A DNA stretch of 64,000 nt, from assembly GCF_029961765.1 (NCBI RefSeq), contig NZ_CP124681.1, forward strand, positions 2,418,001 to 2,482,000. The letters run 5' to 3'. Source of the stretch: Nocardioides sp. QY071. Its GTDB lineage: Bacteria > Actinomycetota > Actinomycetes > Propionibacteriales > Nocardioidaceae. The notes beneath the pieces were generated by a model. The model had not been told where the DNA came from and did not search any database. It saw only the letters and a list, made by a program, of their open reading frames with translations. A program made the translations under genes and the position numbers. The first letter of the stretch is position 1. Each line of letters starts with the position of its first letter. Shown here piece by piece: positions 37,320 through 47,642 of the stretch.

Positions 37320-37640
37320 GTGGCTCTGCCCCCGCTCACCCCCGAACAGCGCCAGGCTGCCCTCGAGAAGGCAGCCGCCGCCCGCCGGGAGCGGGCCGAG
37401 GTCAAGAACCGGCTCAAGAACTCCGGAGCCTCCATCCAGGACGTGCTCCAGCAGGGCCAGGTCAACGAGGTCATCGGCAAGATGAAGGTGCTCGACCTGC
37501 TGCAGTCCGTGCCCGGCCTCGGCAAGGTGCGCGCCCGCCAGGTCATGGAGCGACTCGGCATCGCCGAGTCGCGCCGGGTGCGCGGGCTCGGCGCCAAGCA
37601 GGTCGCCGCGCTCGAGCGCGAGTTCGCCCCCGAGGCATGA
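37320..37640 (+). CDS. mihF: Actinobacterial integration host factor (mIHF)
   Basis: The product has 106 residues with a GTG start. A basic N-terminal helix ([25 protein letters not shown]) is followed by the helix-two-turn-helix [30 protein letters not shown]. This is the DNA-bending protein of mycobacteria and Streptomyces, unrelated to enterobacterial IHF. It is followed after 7 bases by gmk, the classic actinobacterial arrangement. Confidence 0.95.
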   Translation: MALPPLTPEQRQAALEKAAAARRERAEVKNRLKNSGASIQDVLQQGQVNEVIGKMKVLDLLQSVPGLGKVRARQVMERLGIAESRRVRGLGAKQVAALEREFAPEA

Positions 37641-37647
37641 GGATCCT

Positions 37648-38205
37648 GTGACGGCGAAGCTCTTCGTCCTCGCCGGACCCACCGCGGTCGGCAAGGGCAC
37701 GGTCGCTGCTGCGATGCGCGAGCAGCACCCCGAGATCTACCTGTCCGTCTCGGCCACCACGCGCGCGCCGCGACCCGGCGAGGTCGACGGCGTCCACTAC
37801 CACTTCGTGTCGGCCGACGAGTTCGACCGGCTCGTCGCCACGGGCCAGATGCTGGAGTGGGCCGTAGTCCACGGCGTCAACCGCTACGGCACCCCGCGCG
37901 GTCCCGTCGACGAGGCGCTGGCCGCCGGTCGCCCCGCGCTGCTCGAGATCGACCTCCAGGGCGCCCGTCAGGTGCGGGAGTCCGCACCCGACGCCGTCTT
38001 CGTGTTCCTCAAGCCCCCGTCGTGGGAGGAGCTGGTCCGCCGGCTGGTCGGCCGCGGCACCGAGGACGAGGAGGAGCGGGAGCGCCGGCTGGCCACCGCG
38101 CGCGAGGAGCTCGCCGCCGAGGCGGAGTTCGACGTGACCATCGTCAACCGTGAAGTTCACGCTGCCGTCGAGGAGTTGGTAGCCTTGATGGTTGGTCCGC
38201 GCTGA
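37648..38205 (+). CDS. gmk: Guanylate kinase
   Basis: The product has 185 residues with a GTG start. The P-loop [12 protein letters not shown] (residues 8-19), the GMP-binding [19 protein letters not shown] and the lid motif [16 protein letters not shown] are present. It phosphorylates GMP to GDP. P-loop Thr/Ala replaces the more common SGPSG start, which is tolerated in the family. Confidence 0.97.
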   Translation: MTAKLFVLAGPTAVGKGTVAAAMREQHPEIYLSVSATTRAPRPGEVDGVHYHFVSADEFDRLVATGQMLEWAVVHGVNRYGTPRGPVDEALAAGRPALLEIDLQGARQVRESAPDAVFVFLKPPSWEELVRRLVGRGTEDEEERERRLATAREELAAEAEFDVTIVNREVHAAVEELVALMVGPR

Positions 38206-38258
38206 TCGCCCGGCCCGGCTTGTCTTCTGCCCGCCCATCATCTGTGAGGCTTCTCCAC

Positions 38259-38588
38259 GTGTCTGCCCCGAACATCGCCGCCGAGGGTGTCACCAACCCT
38301 CCCATCGACGACCTGCTGTCCAAGACCGACAGCAAGTACAAGCTGGTGCTCTACAGCGCCAAGCGCGCGCGGCAGATCAACGCCTACTACTCGCAGCTCG
38401 GCGAGGGCCTGCTCGAGTACGTCGGCCCGCTCGTGGAGACCCACGTGCAGGAGAAGCCGCTCTCGATCGCGCTGCGCGAGATCAACGAGGACCTGCTGAC
38501 CTGCGAGGACATCGACCCCGCCGAGCTCGCCGCCGAGCAGGCTGCCGCCGCGGCCGCCGCCGAGGCGCCGGTCTCCGACGCCGAGTGA
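38259..38588 (+). CDS. rpoZ: RNA polymerase omega subunit
   Basis: The product has 109 residues from GTG at 38259, with GAGG 8 bases upstream. The frame opens earlier, but that part is atypical. The core [33 protein letters not shown] and [11 protein letters not shown] is diagnostic. An alanine/glutamate-rich tail ends the protein. It assists assembly of the beta' subunit. Its place between gmk and coaBC is conserved. Confidence 0.96.
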   Translation: MSAPNIAAEGVTNPPIDDLLSKTDSKYKLVLYSAKRARQINAYYSQLGEGLLEYVGPLVETHVQEKPLSIALREINEDLLTCEDIDPAELAAEQAAAAAAAEAPVSDAE

Positions 38589-38601
38589 TCTGACGGTCCC
38601 C

Positions 38602-39837
38602 GTGTCCCGGCCCCGGGTGGTGCTCGGCGTCTCGGGCGGCATCGCCGCCTACAAGGCGTGTGAGCTGCTGCGCCGGTTCACCGAGTCCGGCCACGACGTG
38701 ACCGTCGTACCGACCGCGGCGGCACTGGAGTTCGTCGGCGCGCCCACCTGGGCCGCGCTGTCGGGCAAGCCGGTGTCCGCCGAGGTCTGGGACGGCGTCC
38801 ACGAGGTGCCTCACGTCCGGCTCGGGCAGACGGCGGACCTGGTCGTGGTCGCGCCGGCGACGGCCGACCTGCTGGCCAAGGCCGCCCACGGGCTGGCCGA
38901 CGACCTGCTCACCAACACCCTGCTCACCGCACGGTGCCCGGTCGTGCTCGCCCCGGCGATGCACACCGAGATGTGGGAGCACCCGGCGACCACGGCCAAC
39001 GTCGCCACCCTGCGCTCACGCGGCCTGCTCGTCATCGAGCCCGCCGAGGGCCGGCTCACCGGCGCCGACACCGGCAAGGGCCGGCTGCCGGAGCCTGCGG
39101 AGATCTTCGAGGTCGCCCGGGACGTGCTGGCCCGCTCGCAGGCCGGATCGTCGACCGCTGCGGCGGCCCTCGACCTCGCCGGGCGCCACGTCGTCGTGTC
39201 CGCCGGCGGCACCCGCGAGCGTCTCGACCCGGTGCGCTTCCTCGGCAACCGGTCCTCGGGCCGCCAGGGCTACGCCCTGGCTCGCGCCGCCGCCGCGCGC
39301 GGCGCCGAGGTCACCCTGGTCGCCGCCAACGTCGACCTGCCCGACCCCGCCGGCGTGAAGGTGGTCCGGGTCGAGTCGACCGCCGAGCTGCGCGACGCCG
39401 TCCTCACCGCGACCGCCGGGGCCGACGCGGTCGTGATGGCCGCCGCGCCCGCCGACTTCCGCCCGACCGTGCTGTCGGACGTGAAGATCAAGAAGGCAGA
39501 CGACGGATCGGCTCCGTCGATCACGCTGCAGCAGAATCCCGACATCCTCAAGGAGATCTCGACCCATCGGGCCCGCCCGGAGGCCGTGATCGTCGGGTTC
39601 GCCGCCGAGACCGGCGACGCCACCGGCAGCGTGCTCGACCTGGCCCGCGCCAAGCTGGCCCGCAAGGGCTGCGACCTGCTCGTCGTCAACGACGTGAGCG
39701 GGGGAGCGGTCTTCGGGAGCACCGACAACGAAGCGGTGATCCTCGGGTCCGACGGCTCCGCGGTCGACGTACCGCACGGATCGAAGGCGGCGCTCGCCCA
39801 CCAGATCTGGGACCAGGTCGTCTCGCGACTTTCCTGA
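38602..39837 (+). CDS. coaBC: Bifunctional phosphopantothenoylcysteine decarboxylase/synthase
   Basis: The product has 411 residues with a GTG start. The N-terminal flavoprotein CoaC domain has [27 protein letters not shown] and the active-site region [12 protein letters not shown]. The C-terminal CoaB domain from about residue 190 has [24 protein letters not shown] and the lysine pair DVKIKK. It makes 4'-phosphopantetheine for coenzyme A. Confidence 0.97.
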   Translation: MSRPRVVLGVSGGIAAYKACELLRRFTESGHDVTVVPTAAALEFVGAPTWAALSGKPVSAEVWDGVHEVPHVRLGQTADLVVVAPATADLLAKAAHGLADDLLTNTLLTARCPVVLAPAMHTEMWEHPATTANVATLRSRGLLVIEPAEGRLTGADTGKGRLPEPAEIFEVARDVLARSQAGSSTAAAALDLAGRHVVVSAGGTRERLDPVRFLGNRSSGRQGYALARAAAARGAEVTLVAANVDLPDPAGVKVVRVESTAELRDAVLTATAGADAVVMAAAPADFRPTVLSDVKIKKADDGSAPSITLQQNPDILKEISTHRARPEAVIVGFAAETGDATGSVLDLARAKLARKGCDLLVVNDVSGGAVFGSTDNEAVILGSDGSAVDVPHGSKAALAHQIWDQVVSRLS

Positions 39838-39916
39838 GACTCCCCGGCATCACCTCAGCCGGTCCGTATCGTTGGACCACAGCCCATCAGCCCCCCAACC
39901 AGGAGTTCCCACCACC

Positions 39917-41116
39917 ATGACCGGACGTCTGTTCACGTCGGAGTCGGTGACCGAGGGTCACCCGGACAAGATCGCCGACCAGATCAGCGACACCGTGCTC
40001 GACTACCTGCTCGAGCACGACCCGAAGAGCCGGGTCGCTGTCGAGACGCTGCTGACCACCGGCCTGGTCGTCGTCGCCGGCGAGGTGACCACCGAGGCGT
40101 ACGCCCCGGTCGCCCAGCTGGTCCGCGAGAAGGTCCTCGAGATCGGCTACGACTCCTCCGACAAGGGCTTCGACGGCAACTCCTGCGGCGTCCAGGTCGC
40201 GATCGGCGCGCAGTCGCCCGACATCGCGCAGGGCGTCGACACCGCCGAGGACGTCCGCCTCGGCGGCTCGTCCGACGAGCTCGACCAGCAGGGCGCGGGC
40301 GACCAGGGCCTGATGTTCGGCTACGCCTGCGACGACACCCCCGAGCTCTTCCCGCTGCCGATCAAGATCGCGCAGACGCTGGCCGAGAAGCTCACCGAGG
40401 TCCGCAAGGACGGCACGCTGGCCTACCTGCGCCCCGACGGCAAGACCCAGGTCACCATCGAGTACGACGAGGACGACCGCGCGGTCCGCGTCGACACCGT
40501 CGTGCTGTCGACCCAGCACGCCGAGGACGTCAGCCAGGAGCAGATCGCCGCCGACATCAAGGCGAAGGTCATCGAGCCCGTACTCGAGCAGTTCAAGACC
40601 AGCGTCCCGTTCGACGGCTACAAGCTGCACATCAACCCCACCGGCAAGTTCGTCGTCGGTGGCCCGATGGGCGACGCCGGCCTGACCGGTCGCAAGATCA
40701 TCGTCGACACCTACGGCGGCATGGCCCGCCACGGAGGCGGCGCGTTCTCCGGCAAGGACCCGTCCAAGGTCGACCGCTCGGCCGCCTACGCGATGCGCTG
40801 GGTCGCCAAGAACATCGTCGCCGCGGGCCTGGCCCGCCGTGCCGAGGTCCAGGTCGCCTACGCGATCGGTGTCGCCAAGCCCGTCGGCGTCTTCGTGGAG
40901 ACCTTCGGCACCGGCGTCGTCCCGGACGAGAAGATCCAGGAGGCGGTCCTCGAGGTGTTCGACCTGCGTCCCGCCGCGATCCTGCGCGACCTCGACCTGC
41001 GCCGCCCGATCTACGCCAAGACGGCCGCCTACGGCCACTTCGGTCGCGAGCTGCCCGAGTTCACCTGGGAGCGGACCGACCGCGCCGAGGCCCTGAAGGC
41101 CGCCGCGGGCATCTGA
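39917..41116 (+). CDS. metK: S-adenosylmethionine synthetase
   Basis: The product has 399 residues. The motifs [31 protein letters not shown] and [19 protein letters not shown] are complete. It makes SAM from Met and ATP. I chose the ATG at 39917 with AGGAG upstream; an open frame from 39872 adds an unlikely N terminus. A structured repeat region follows. Confidence 0.98.
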   Translation: MTGRLFTSESVTEGHPDKIADQISDTVLDYLLEHDPKSRVAVETLLTTGLVVVAGEVTTEAYAPVAQLVREKVLEIGYDSSDKGFDGNSCGVQVAIGAQSPDIAQGVDTAEDVRLGGSSDELDQQGAGDQGLMFGYACDDTPELFPLPIKIAQTLAEKLTEVRKDGTLAYLRPDGKTQVTIEYDEDDRAVRVDTVVLSTQHAEDVSQEQIAADIKAKVIEPVLEQFKTSVPFDGYKLHINPTGKFVVGGPMGDAGLTGRKIIVDTYGGMARHGGGAFSGKDPSKVDRSAAYAMRWVAKNIVAAGLARRAEVQVAYAIGVAKPVGVFVETFGTGVVPDEKIQEAVLEVFDLRPAAILRDLDLRRPIYAKTAAYGHFGRELPEFTWERTDRAEALKAAAGI

Positions 41117-41120
41117 TCGC

Positions 41121-41270
41121 CGACCCGGCGCGAACTGTCCCGGGATTTCGGTCGACCCGGCAGAAAGTGTCCTCTCGCGAGGACTCCTTCTGCCGGGTCG
41201 GCCCGTTTTGCGTGCCACTTTCTGCCGGGTCGGTCCGTTTTGCGAGCCACTTCGTGCCGGGTCGGCGATG
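41121..41270. repeat. metK-priA spacer with 32-bp tandem repeat and inverted copies
   Basis: TGCCGGGTCGG occurs at 41191, 41223 and 41255, an exact 32-base period. The first two units share about 30 of 32 bases, and the third is partial. CGACCCGGCAGAAAGTG (41153-41169) is the perfect reverse complement of CACTTTCTGCCGGGTCG (41216-41232). Between them lies the hairpin TCCTC-TCGC-GAGGA (41170-41183). The region may terminate metK and also looks like an expanding intergenic repeat. No open frame of note was seen. Confidence 0.8.
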
Positions 41271-41299
41271 GGTCGGGGGCCGCTGGTAGAACTGCCGCC

Positions 41300-43345
41300 A
41301 TGACCCCCACTCCCGACGAGCCGGCGCTGGAGCTGCCCGGCCTCGTCCGGGACCGGGCGGCCGAGGGGCGGGCCAAGGCGGCGGCGACGCGAGCGCGGAA
41401 GGTCGCCGAGGCCGAGATCGCCTCGGTCGACCCGGTCGCCCAGGTGGTGCTCGACCTGCCGCTGGCCCACCTCGACCGCACCTTCGACTACGCGGTGCCG
41501 GCCGCGATGGCCGACGGCGCGGTGGCCGGGACCCGGGTCAAGGTGCGCTTCGGCGGCCAGGACGTCGACGGCTTCGTCGTCGCCCGGGCCGCCGCCTCCG
41601 AGCACGACGGCCGGCTGGCGCCGCTGCGGCGCCTGGTCAGCCCCGAGCCGGTGCTCAGCCCCGCGGTGGCGGCGCTGTGCGCGAAGGTCGCGGAGCGGTA
41701 CGCCGGCGTCAGCGCCGACGTCCGCCGCCTCGCCGTCCCCCCACGGCACGCCACCACCGAGAAGGAGCCGACGGCGCCCTCACCGGCGCTGTCCTACGAC
41801 GGCGCGGCCGCCGACCGGGCCTGGGCGGCGTACCCGGCGGCGGCTCCCTTCCTCGCCCACCTGCGCGAGGGCCACCCGCCGCGAGCCGTCTGGTCGGCCG
41901 GCCCGGGCGAGGACTGGCCGGTGCTGCTCGCGCACCTCGCCGGCGCCGCGCTGGCGGCCGGGCGCGGGAGCATCGTGTGCCTGCCCGACCACCGCGACGT
42001 CGCCCGCCTCGACGCCGCCCTCACCACGCTGCTCGGCGAAGGACACCACGTCGCCCTGCACGCCGACCCCGGCCCGGCCGCCCGCTACCGCGAGTTCCTC
42101 GCCGTGGCCCGCGGCCGGCGGCGGATCGTGGTCGGCACCCGCTCGGCCGCCTTTGCGCCGGTCCGCGACCTCGGCCTGGTCGTGGTGTGGGACGACGGCG
42201 ACGACCTGCACGCGGAGCCGCGGGCGCCCTACCCCCACGTACGGGAGGTCCTGCTGCTCCGCGCCGAGCAGGAGCGCACCGCCGCCCTGGTCGGCGGCTT
42301 CTCCCGCACGGTCGAGGCCCAGCACCTGCTCCACACCGGCTGGGCGCGCGAGATCGCGCTCCCGCGCGCGACCCTCCGCGAGCGCGCCCTGATCGGCGTC
42401 AGCGGCGCCAGCGACGTCGCGCTGGACCGCGACCCCACGGCCGGTGCGGCCCGGGTGCCGAAGGAGGCCCACGACGCGCTGAGGTGGGGGCTGGAGCGCG
42501 GCCCGGTGCTGGTGCAGACGCCACGAGCGGGCTACGCGCTGCGGCTGGCCTGCGAGCGCTGTCGCACGCCGGCCCGCTGCAAGGCCTGCTCCGGACCGCT
42601 CGAGCTCACCGGCCCCACCACGCCACCTCGCTGTCGCTGGTGCGCCACCGAGGCGCCCGGCTGGTCCTGCCCGGAGTGCGGCGCGACCGGGCTGCGGGCA
42701 CCGGTCGTGGGCGACGCCCGGACCGCCGACGAGCTCGGCCGCAGCTTCCCCAAGGTCGCCGTGGTGTCCTCGTCGGGTGACAAGATCCGCTCCAGGGTCG
42801 GGCCCGAGCCGCGGATCGTGGTCGCGACACCGGGCGCGGAGCCGGTCGCCGAGGGTGGGTACGCCGTCGTGGTGCTGCTCGACACCTGGTGGGCGCTGGG
42901 CCGCGACAGCCTGCGCGCGCCGGAGGAGGCCCTGCGGCGCTGGTCCAACGCGGTCGGCCTGGTCGGTCCGGGCGGTCGCGCGCTGGCGGTGGGGGACCCG
43001 GCGGTCCCCGCGCTCCAGGCGCTGGTGCGCTGGGACGCCGCCGGATTCGCCGTGCGCGAGGCCGAGGAGCGGCGCGAGGCCCGGCTCCCTCCGGCGGCGC
43101 GGATCGCGACGGTCACCGGCCCACCGGGCGCCCTCGACGACCTGCGGGCCCTGCTCGAGCTGCCCGCGGCCGCCGAGGTGCTCGGCCCGGTCCCGACCCG
43201 CGACGCCGACGTGGAGCGGCTGGTGCTGCGGGTGCCGCGTGCCGACGGAGTCGCGCTGGCCCGGGCGCTGGGGGAGGCGCAGCGGCTGCGCTCGGCACGC
43301 AAGCTGGAGCCGGTGCGGATCCAGGTGGACCCGTGGGAACTCTGA
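41300..43345 (+). CDS. priA: PriA-like replication restart protein lacking helicase motifs
   Basis: The product has 681 residues. The N-terminal 3'-DNA-binding domain is recognisable (VVLDLPLAHLDRTFDYAVP; GTRVKVRFGGQDVDGFVV). The zinc-binding region has CERCRTPARCKACSG and RCRWCATEAPGWSCPECGATGLR. The ATPase site is missing: the usual GxxGSGKTE is AVWSAGPGEDWPVLL, and the DEEH box is VVVWDDGDD. Loss of these motifs is common in actinobacterial PriA. The start is ATG at 41300; the earlier start would sit in the repeat region. It probably acts structurally in primosome loading. Confidence 0.9.
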   Translation: MTPTPDEPALELPGLVRDRAAEGRAKAAATRARKVAEAEIASVDPVAQVVLDLPLAHLDRTFDYAVPAAMADGAVAGTRVKVRFGGQDVDGFVVARAAASEHDGRLAPLRRLVSPEPVLSPAVAALCAKVAERYAGVSADVRRLAVPPRHATTEKEPTAPSPALSYDGAAADRAWAAYPAAAPFLAHLREGHPPRAVWSAGPGEDWPVLLAHLAGAALAAGRGSIVCLPDHRDVARLDAALTTLLGEGHHVALHADPGPAARYREFLAVARGRRRIVVGTRSAAFAPVRDLGLVVVWDDGDDLHAEPRAPYPHVREVLLLRAEQERTAALVGGFSRTVEAQHLLHTGWAREIALPRATLRERALIGVSGASDVALDRDPTAGAARVPKEAHDALRWGLERGPVLVQTPRAGYALRLACERCRTPARCKACSGPLELTGPTTPPRCRWCATEAPGWSCPECGATGLRAPVVGDARTADELGRSFPKVAVVSSSGDKIRSRVGPEPRIVVATPGAEPVAEGGYAVVVLLDTWWALGRDSLRAPEEALRRWSNAVGLVGPGGRALAVGDPAVPALQALVRWDAAGFAVREAEERREARLPPAARIATVTGPPGALDDLRALLELPAAAEVLGPVPTRDADVERLVLRVPRADGVALARALGEAQRLRSARKLEPVRIQVDPWEL

Positions 43346-43376
43346 GTCCGGGACGACCGACCACTAGGCTGACGCG

Positions 43377-43922
43377 GTGGCGATCCGACCCATCCGACTC
43401 TTCGGCGACCCCGTCCTGCGCAAGCCCGCGATCGAGGTCGTCCACTTCGACGCCGAGCTGCGCCAGCTGGTCACCGACCTGACCGACACCATGCTGGACG
43501 CCCCCGGTGCCGGCCTGGCCGCGCCCCAGATCGGCGTGGGCCTGCGGGTCTTCACCTGGTACGTCGACGGCGAGGTCGGGCACCTCGTCAACCCGAGCCT
43601 GCGGCTCTCCGACGAGACCCAGGACGGCCCCGAGGGCTGCCTGTCGCTGCCCGAGCTGACCTACGACTGCCTGCGCGCTCTGTCCGTGGTCGCGAGCGGC
43701 TTCAACATGCACGGCGACCCCGTCACCATCGAGGGCTCCGACCTGCTCGCGCGGGCGATCCAGCACGAGACCGACCACCTCGACGGGATCCTCTTCATCG
43801 ACCGGCTCGACGAGGCCGGCCGCAAGGCGGCGATGCGCGAGATCCGCGAGTCCGAGTGGTTCGGCCTCGACAAGCCGACGATCAAGGTCTCGCCGCACGC
43901 AACCGGAGGCTTCGGCCGATGA
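43377..43922 (+). CDS. def: Peptide deformylase
   Basis: The product has 181 residues. All three metal/active-site motifs are present: [18 protein letters not shown] and QHETDHLDG. It removes the N-formyl group from new proteins. A TAGGCT box (43365-43370) lies 6 bases before the GTG start, suggesting a leaderless transcript. It overlaps fmt by 4 bases, and the two genes act at opposite ends of the formyl cycle. Confidence 0.97.
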   Translation: MAIRPIRLFGDPVLRKPAIEVVHFDAELRQLVTDLTDTMLDAPGAGLAAPQIGVGLRVFTWYVDGEVGHLVNPSLRLSDETQDGPEGCLSLPELTYDCLRALSVVASGFNMHGDPVTIEGSDLLARAIQHETDHLDGILFIDRLDEAGRKAAMREIRESEWFGLDKPTIKVSPHATGGFGR

Positions 43923-44845
43923 GGGTGGTCTTCGCCGGCACCCCCGAGGTCGCCGTCCCGGCCCTCGACGCGATCGCCGCCTCCGGTCACGAGCTGGTCG
44001 GCGTGGTCACCCGCCCCGATGCTCCCGCCGGTCGCGGCCGCAAGCTCACACCGAGCCCCGTGGCCCAGCGCGCCGAGGAGCTCGGCGTACCCGTCCTCAA
44101 GCCGGCGCACCCGCGTGACCCGGACTTCCAGGAGGCCCTCAAGGCGCTGGAGCCCGACTGCTGCCCGGTGGTGGCGTACGGCGCCCTCATCCCGCGCGCC
44201 GCGCTCGACATCCCGGTCCACGGCTGGGTCAACCTGCACTTCTCGGTGCTGCCCGCCTGGCGCGGCGCGGCGCCGGTGCAGCACTCGATCTGGGGCGGCG
44301 ACGAGTACACCGGCGCCACCACCTTCCGGATCGTCGAGGCGCTCGACGCCGGTCCGACCTTCGGCGTGATGACCGAGCGGATCCGGCCCACCGACACCGC
44401 CGGCGACCTGCTCGGCCGGCTCGCCGAGGGCGGCGCGAGCCTGCTCGTCGCGACCCTCGACGGCATCGCCGACGGCTCTCTCGAGGCCCGCGAGCAGCCG
44501 GCCGACGGGATCAGCCTGGCGCCCAAGATCAGCGTCGACGACGCCCGGGTGGACTGGACGGAGCCCGCGGTCGGCGTCGACCGGCGGATCCGCGCCTGCA
44601 CGCCCGGCCCCGGCGCCTGGACCACCCTCGACGACGAGCGGGTCAAGCTCGGCCGGGTCGAGATCGTCACCGACGGTCCCTCGCTCGCGCCGGGTGCGAT
44701 CCAGGTGGGCAAGAACGAGGTCCTCGTCGGTACGGCGAGCGACCCGGTCCGGCTCACCGAGGTCAAGGCGTTCGGCAAGAGGCAGATGGGCGCGGCCGAC
44801 TGGGCCCGCGGCGTACGACTCCCGGAGACCGCGGCCTTTGAGTAG
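43919..44845 (+). CDS. fmt: Methionyl-tRNA formyltransferase
   Basis: The product has 308 residues. The N-terminal [12 protein letters not shown] and the folate/active-site segment [16 protein letters not shown] with the following DAGP are conserved. The C-terminal OB-like domain binds tRNA. It formylates Met-tRNAi. The ATG at 43919 overlaps the def stop, and the 3' end overlaps rsmB. Confidence 0.97.
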   Translation: MRVVFAGTPEVAVPALDAIAASGHELVGVVTRPDAPAGRGRKLTPSPVAQRAEELGVPVLKPAHPRDPDFQEALKALEPDCCPVVAYGALIPRAALDIPVHGWVNLHFSVLPAWRGAAPVQHSIWGGDEYTGATTFRIVEALDAGPTFGVMTERIRPTDTAGDLLGRLAEGGASLLVATLDGIADGSLEAREQPADGISLAPKISVDDARVDWTEPAVGVDRRIRACTPGPGAWTTLDDERVKLGRVEIVTDGPSLAPGAIQVGKNEVLVGTASDPVRLTEVKAFGKRQMGAADWARGVRLPETAAFE

Positions 44846-46172
44846 GCGACGGGCGGTCGACCCGGCCCGGCTGGCGGCCTTCGAGGTGCTGAAGGCGGTC
44901 CGGGTCGACGACGGCTACACCAACCTGCTGCTACCGGCTGCCCTCGCCCGCCACGGGCTGAGCGGCCGCGACGCCGCGTTCGCGACCGAGCTCGCGTCGG
45001 GGACGATCCGCCGGCAGGGCACCTACGACGCGGTCCTGGCCGCCTGCATCGACCGGCCGCTGCGCAAGGTCGAGGCCAAGGTGCTCGACGCGCTGCGCCT
45101 CGGTGCCCACCAGCTGCTCGCGATGCGGGTCCCCACCCACGCCGCGATCGACACGACCGTCACCCTGGTCCGCGACCAGGTCAACCAGGGCGCCGCGGGC
45201 TTCAGCAACGCGGTGCTCCGCAAGGTCGCCGCCCGCGACCTCGAGGGCTGGCTGGCCGACGTCGCACCTGACGATCCGGCTGTCGCGCACAGCCACCCTG
45301 CCTGGGTGGTCGACGAGCTGCGCCGCGCGCTCGGCGAGCGTGCCGACGAGCTGCCCGCTCTGCTGGCCGCCGACAACGACCCGCCCCGGGTGACGCTGGT
45401 GGCGCGACCGGGGCTGGCGACGCGCGAGGAGCTGCCCGGTACGCCGACCCCGTACTCGCCGTACGGCGTCGTGCTCGACGGCGGCGACCCGGCGGGGATC
45501 GCCGCGGTGGCCGAGGGCCGCGCGGGCGTGCAGGACGAGGGCTCCCAGCTGGTCGCGCTCGCCCTGGCGGCGGCACCGGTCGAGGGCCGTGACGAGCGCT
45601 GGGTCGACCTGTGTGCCGGCCCCGGCGGCAAGGCATCCCTGCTGGCCGCGCTGGCCGCGGCGCAGGGCGCCGCGCTGACCGGTGTGGAGCTGCACCACCA
45701 CCGCGCCCGGCTGGTCGCCCGGGCCGCGTCCTCCAGCGGCGGGCTCGCGGGCGTGGTCCAGGCCGACGCCACCCGCGCGCCCTTCGCCGACGCGGGCGCC
45801 GACCGGATCCTGCTCGACGCGCCCTGCACCGGTCTGGGCGCCCTACGCCGCCGGCCCGAGGCCCGCTGGCGGCGCCGACCCGCCGACGTGACCGAGCTGG
45901 CCGGACTGCAGCGGGCGCTGCTGGCCGAGGCGGTGCGGGTGCTGCGGCCCGGGGGAGCGCTGCTGTACGCGACCTGCTCGCCGGTGATCGCCGAGACGGC
46001 CGACGTCGTCACCGCCACCCTCGCGGACCACCCGGAGGCCCGGCTCGACGACGTGCGTGCGCACCTTCCGGTCGTACCGGACGCCGAGGGGCCGCTGCCC
46101 GGCACGGTGCAGCTCTGGCCGCACCGGCACGGCACCGACGCGATGTTCCTCGCGTTGCTGCGCAAGGCTTGA
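44838..46172 (+). CDS. rsmB: 16S rRNA m5C967 methyltransferase
   Basis: The product has 444 residues from TTG at 44838, which overlaps fmt by 8 bases; the frame upstream is an fmt shadow. The N-terminal NusB-like RNA-binding domain ([20 protein letters not shown]) precedes the SAM domain, with [18 protein letters not shown] and the two catalytic cysteines in [13 protein letters not shown] and LLYATCSPV. The def-fmt-rsmB order is classical. Confidence 0.94.
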   Translation: MSRRRAVDPARLAAFEVLKAVRVDDGYTNLLLPAALARHGLSGRDAAFATELASGTIRRQGTYDAVLAACIDRPLRKVEAKVLDALRLGAHQLLAMRVPTHAAIDTTVTLVRDQVNQGAAGFSNAVLRKVAARDLEGWLADVAPDDPAVAHSHPAWVVDELRRALGERADELPALLAADNDPPRVTLVARPGLATREELPGTPTPYSPYGVVLDGGDPAGIAAVAEGRAGVQDEGSQLVALALAAAPVEGRDERWVDLCAGPGGKASLLAALAAAQGAALTGVELHHHRARLVARAASSSGGLAGVVQADATRAPFADAGADRILLDAPCTGLGALRRRPEARWRRRPADVTELAGLQRALLAEAVRVLRPGGALLYATCSPVIAETADVVTATLADHPEARLDDVRAHLPVVPDAEGPLPGTVQLWPHRHGTDAMFLALLRKA

Positions 46173-46212
46173 GTCGCGGAATGAACCGGGAAAGTTGACG
46201 GTTCAACCAGTC

Positions 46213-47229
46213 ATGAAGAAGATCGGGTTCCTCTCGTTCGGCCACTGGACGCCGAGCCCGCACTCCCAGACCCGGACCGCCGCCGACACGCTGCTGCAGT
46301 CCATCGACCTCGCGGTCGCGGCGGAGGAGCTGGGGGCGGACGGCGCGTACTTCCGGGTGCACCACTTCGCCCGCCAGCTCGCCAGCCCGTTCCCGTTGCT
46401 CGCCGCGATCGGCGCGCGCACCAGCCGGATCGAGATCGGCACCGGTGTCATCGACATGCGCTACGAGAACCCGATGTACATGGTCGAGGACGCGAGTGCC
46501 GCCGACCTGATCTCGGGCGGGCGACTGCAGCTCGGCATCTCGCGCGGGTCACCGGAGCAGGTCGTCGACGGCTGGCGGTACTTCGGGTACGCGCCCGCCG
46601 AGGGCGAGACCGAGGCCGACATGGCGCGCCGGCACACCGAGGTGTTCCTGGAGGCGCTGAAGGGTGAGGGGTTCGCGCAGCCGAGTCCGCGCCCGATGTT
46701 CGCCAACCCGCCGGGCCTGCTGCGCATCGAGCCGCACTCCGAGGGCCTGCGCGAGCGGATCTGGTGGGGCGCCGCCTCCAACGGAACCGCCCGTTGGGCC
46801 GCCGAGCTCGGCATGAACCTGATGAGCTCCACACTCAAGGAGGACGAGAGCGGCCAGCCGTTCCACGTCCAGCAGGCCGACCAGATCCGCGTCTTCCGCG
46901 ACGCCTGGGCCTCAGCCGGCCACGCCGGCACACCGCGGGTGTCGGTGAGCCGGTCGATCTTCCCGCTGGTGTCCGAGGAGGACCGGACGTACTTCGGCGG
47001 CCGCCCTGACGACGACCAGGTCGGCCAGATCGACAACATGCGCGCGATCTTCGGTCGCTCGTACGCAGCCGAGCCGGACCGTCTCGTCGAGCAGCTGCGC
47101 GAGGACGAGGCGATCGCCGAGGCCGACACACTCCTGTTGACCGTCCCCAACCAGCTCGGCGTCGACTACAACGCCCATGTGCTCGAGTCGATCCTCACGC
47201 ACGTGGCGCCGGAGCTGGGCTGGCGCTGA
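46213..47229 (+). CDS. Luciferase-like flavin oxidoreductase
   Basis: The product has 338 residues of the LLM-class flavin-dependent oxidoreductase family. Matching segments are AEELGADGAYFRVHHFARQLASPFPLLAAIGARTSRIEIGTGVIDMRYENP and LQLGISRGSPEQV. The cofactor may be FMN or F420, and the substrate is unknown. A small inverted repeat GTTGA-CGGT-TCAAC lies just upstream of the ATG. The 3' end overlaps the convergent MerR gene by 35 bases. Confidence 0.82.
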   Translation: MKKIGFLSFGHWTPSPHSQTRTAADTLLQSIDLAVAAEELGADGAYFRVHHFARQLASPFPLLAAIGARTSRIEIGTGVIDMRYENPMYMVEDASAADLISGGRLQLGISRGSPEQVVDGWRYFGYAPAEGETEADMARRHTEVFLEALKGEGFAQPSPRPMFANPPGLLRIEPHSEGLRERIWWGAASNGTARWAAELGMNLMSSTLKEDESGQPFHVQQADQIRVFRDAWASAGHAGTPRVSVSRSIFPLVSEEDRTYFGGRPDDDQVGQIDNMRAIFGRSYAAEPDRLVEQLREDEAIAEADTLLLTVPNQLGVDYNAHVLESILTHVAPELGWR

Positions 47230-47572
47230 CCTGCGCCAGGAACTGGCGGATCGTGTCCCGGCTGCGGCTGAGGCAGGCGATCCGCTTCTCGAGGCCGACC
47301 AGCTCCTCGGCGAGGAGGGAGGCGACCTCGGCCGAGCAGGTCGGCTGCTCGAGGGCGCAGGCGGCCTCGGCCTCGAGCAGGACCTTGACGAGACGGGTGG
47401 GGACGCCGGCCTGGACCAGGCCGGCGACCCGCTCGATCCGCTCGACGTGGGCCTCGGAGTAGGTCCGGTAGCCGTTGGGGAGGCGGTCCGCGCTGAGCAG
47501 GCCCTGCTGCTCGTAGTAGCGGATCAGCCGGGTCGCGACCCCGGTTCGCTCGGCGAGCTCTCCGATCCTCAT
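47195..47572 (-). CDS. MerR-family transcriptional regulator
   Basis: The product has 125 residues. The winged-helix MRIGELAERTGVATRLIRYYEQQGLL-LPNGYRTY is followed by the coiled-coil dimer helix. Three C-terminal cysteines (CALEQPTCSAEV, IACLSR) are not in a known metal-site pattern. The ATG is at 47572; the frame upstream runs through the divergent transporter gene. It most likely controls that transporter through the long-spacer promoter between them. Confidence 0.88.
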   Translation of the reverse strand: MRIGELAERTGVATRLIRYYEQQGLLSADRLPNGYRTYSEAHVERIERVAGLVQAGVPTRLVKVLLEAEAACALEQPTCSAEVASLLAEELVGLEKRIACLSRSRDTIRQFLAQVSASPAPAPRA

Positions 47573-47603
47573 GTCTGCTGCCTCACATCCTCGTCGCCGG
47601 ACC

Positions 47604-47635
47604 TTGACATTGACATCAGTGTGAAACTCTAGCGT
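47604..47635 (+). promoter_or_regulatory. MerR-type promoter for the MFS gene
   Basis: TTGACA (47604-47609) and TAGCGT (47630-47635) are separated by 20 bases, longer than the normal 17 and typical of promoters activated by MerR-family DNA untwisting. The spacer start carries the near-palindrome TTGACATCAGTGTGAA (47610-47625). The -10 ends 7 bases before the transporter ATG, so the transcript would be leaderless. Confidence 0.65.
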
Positions 47636-47642
47636 CGAAGGC

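Noticed and set aside
46186..46205. Inverted repeat GTTGA-CGGT-TCAAC before the luciferase-like gene as an operator
   Set aside because: A 5-bp stem is too short to distinguish from chance at this composition; it is noted only in the gene entry.
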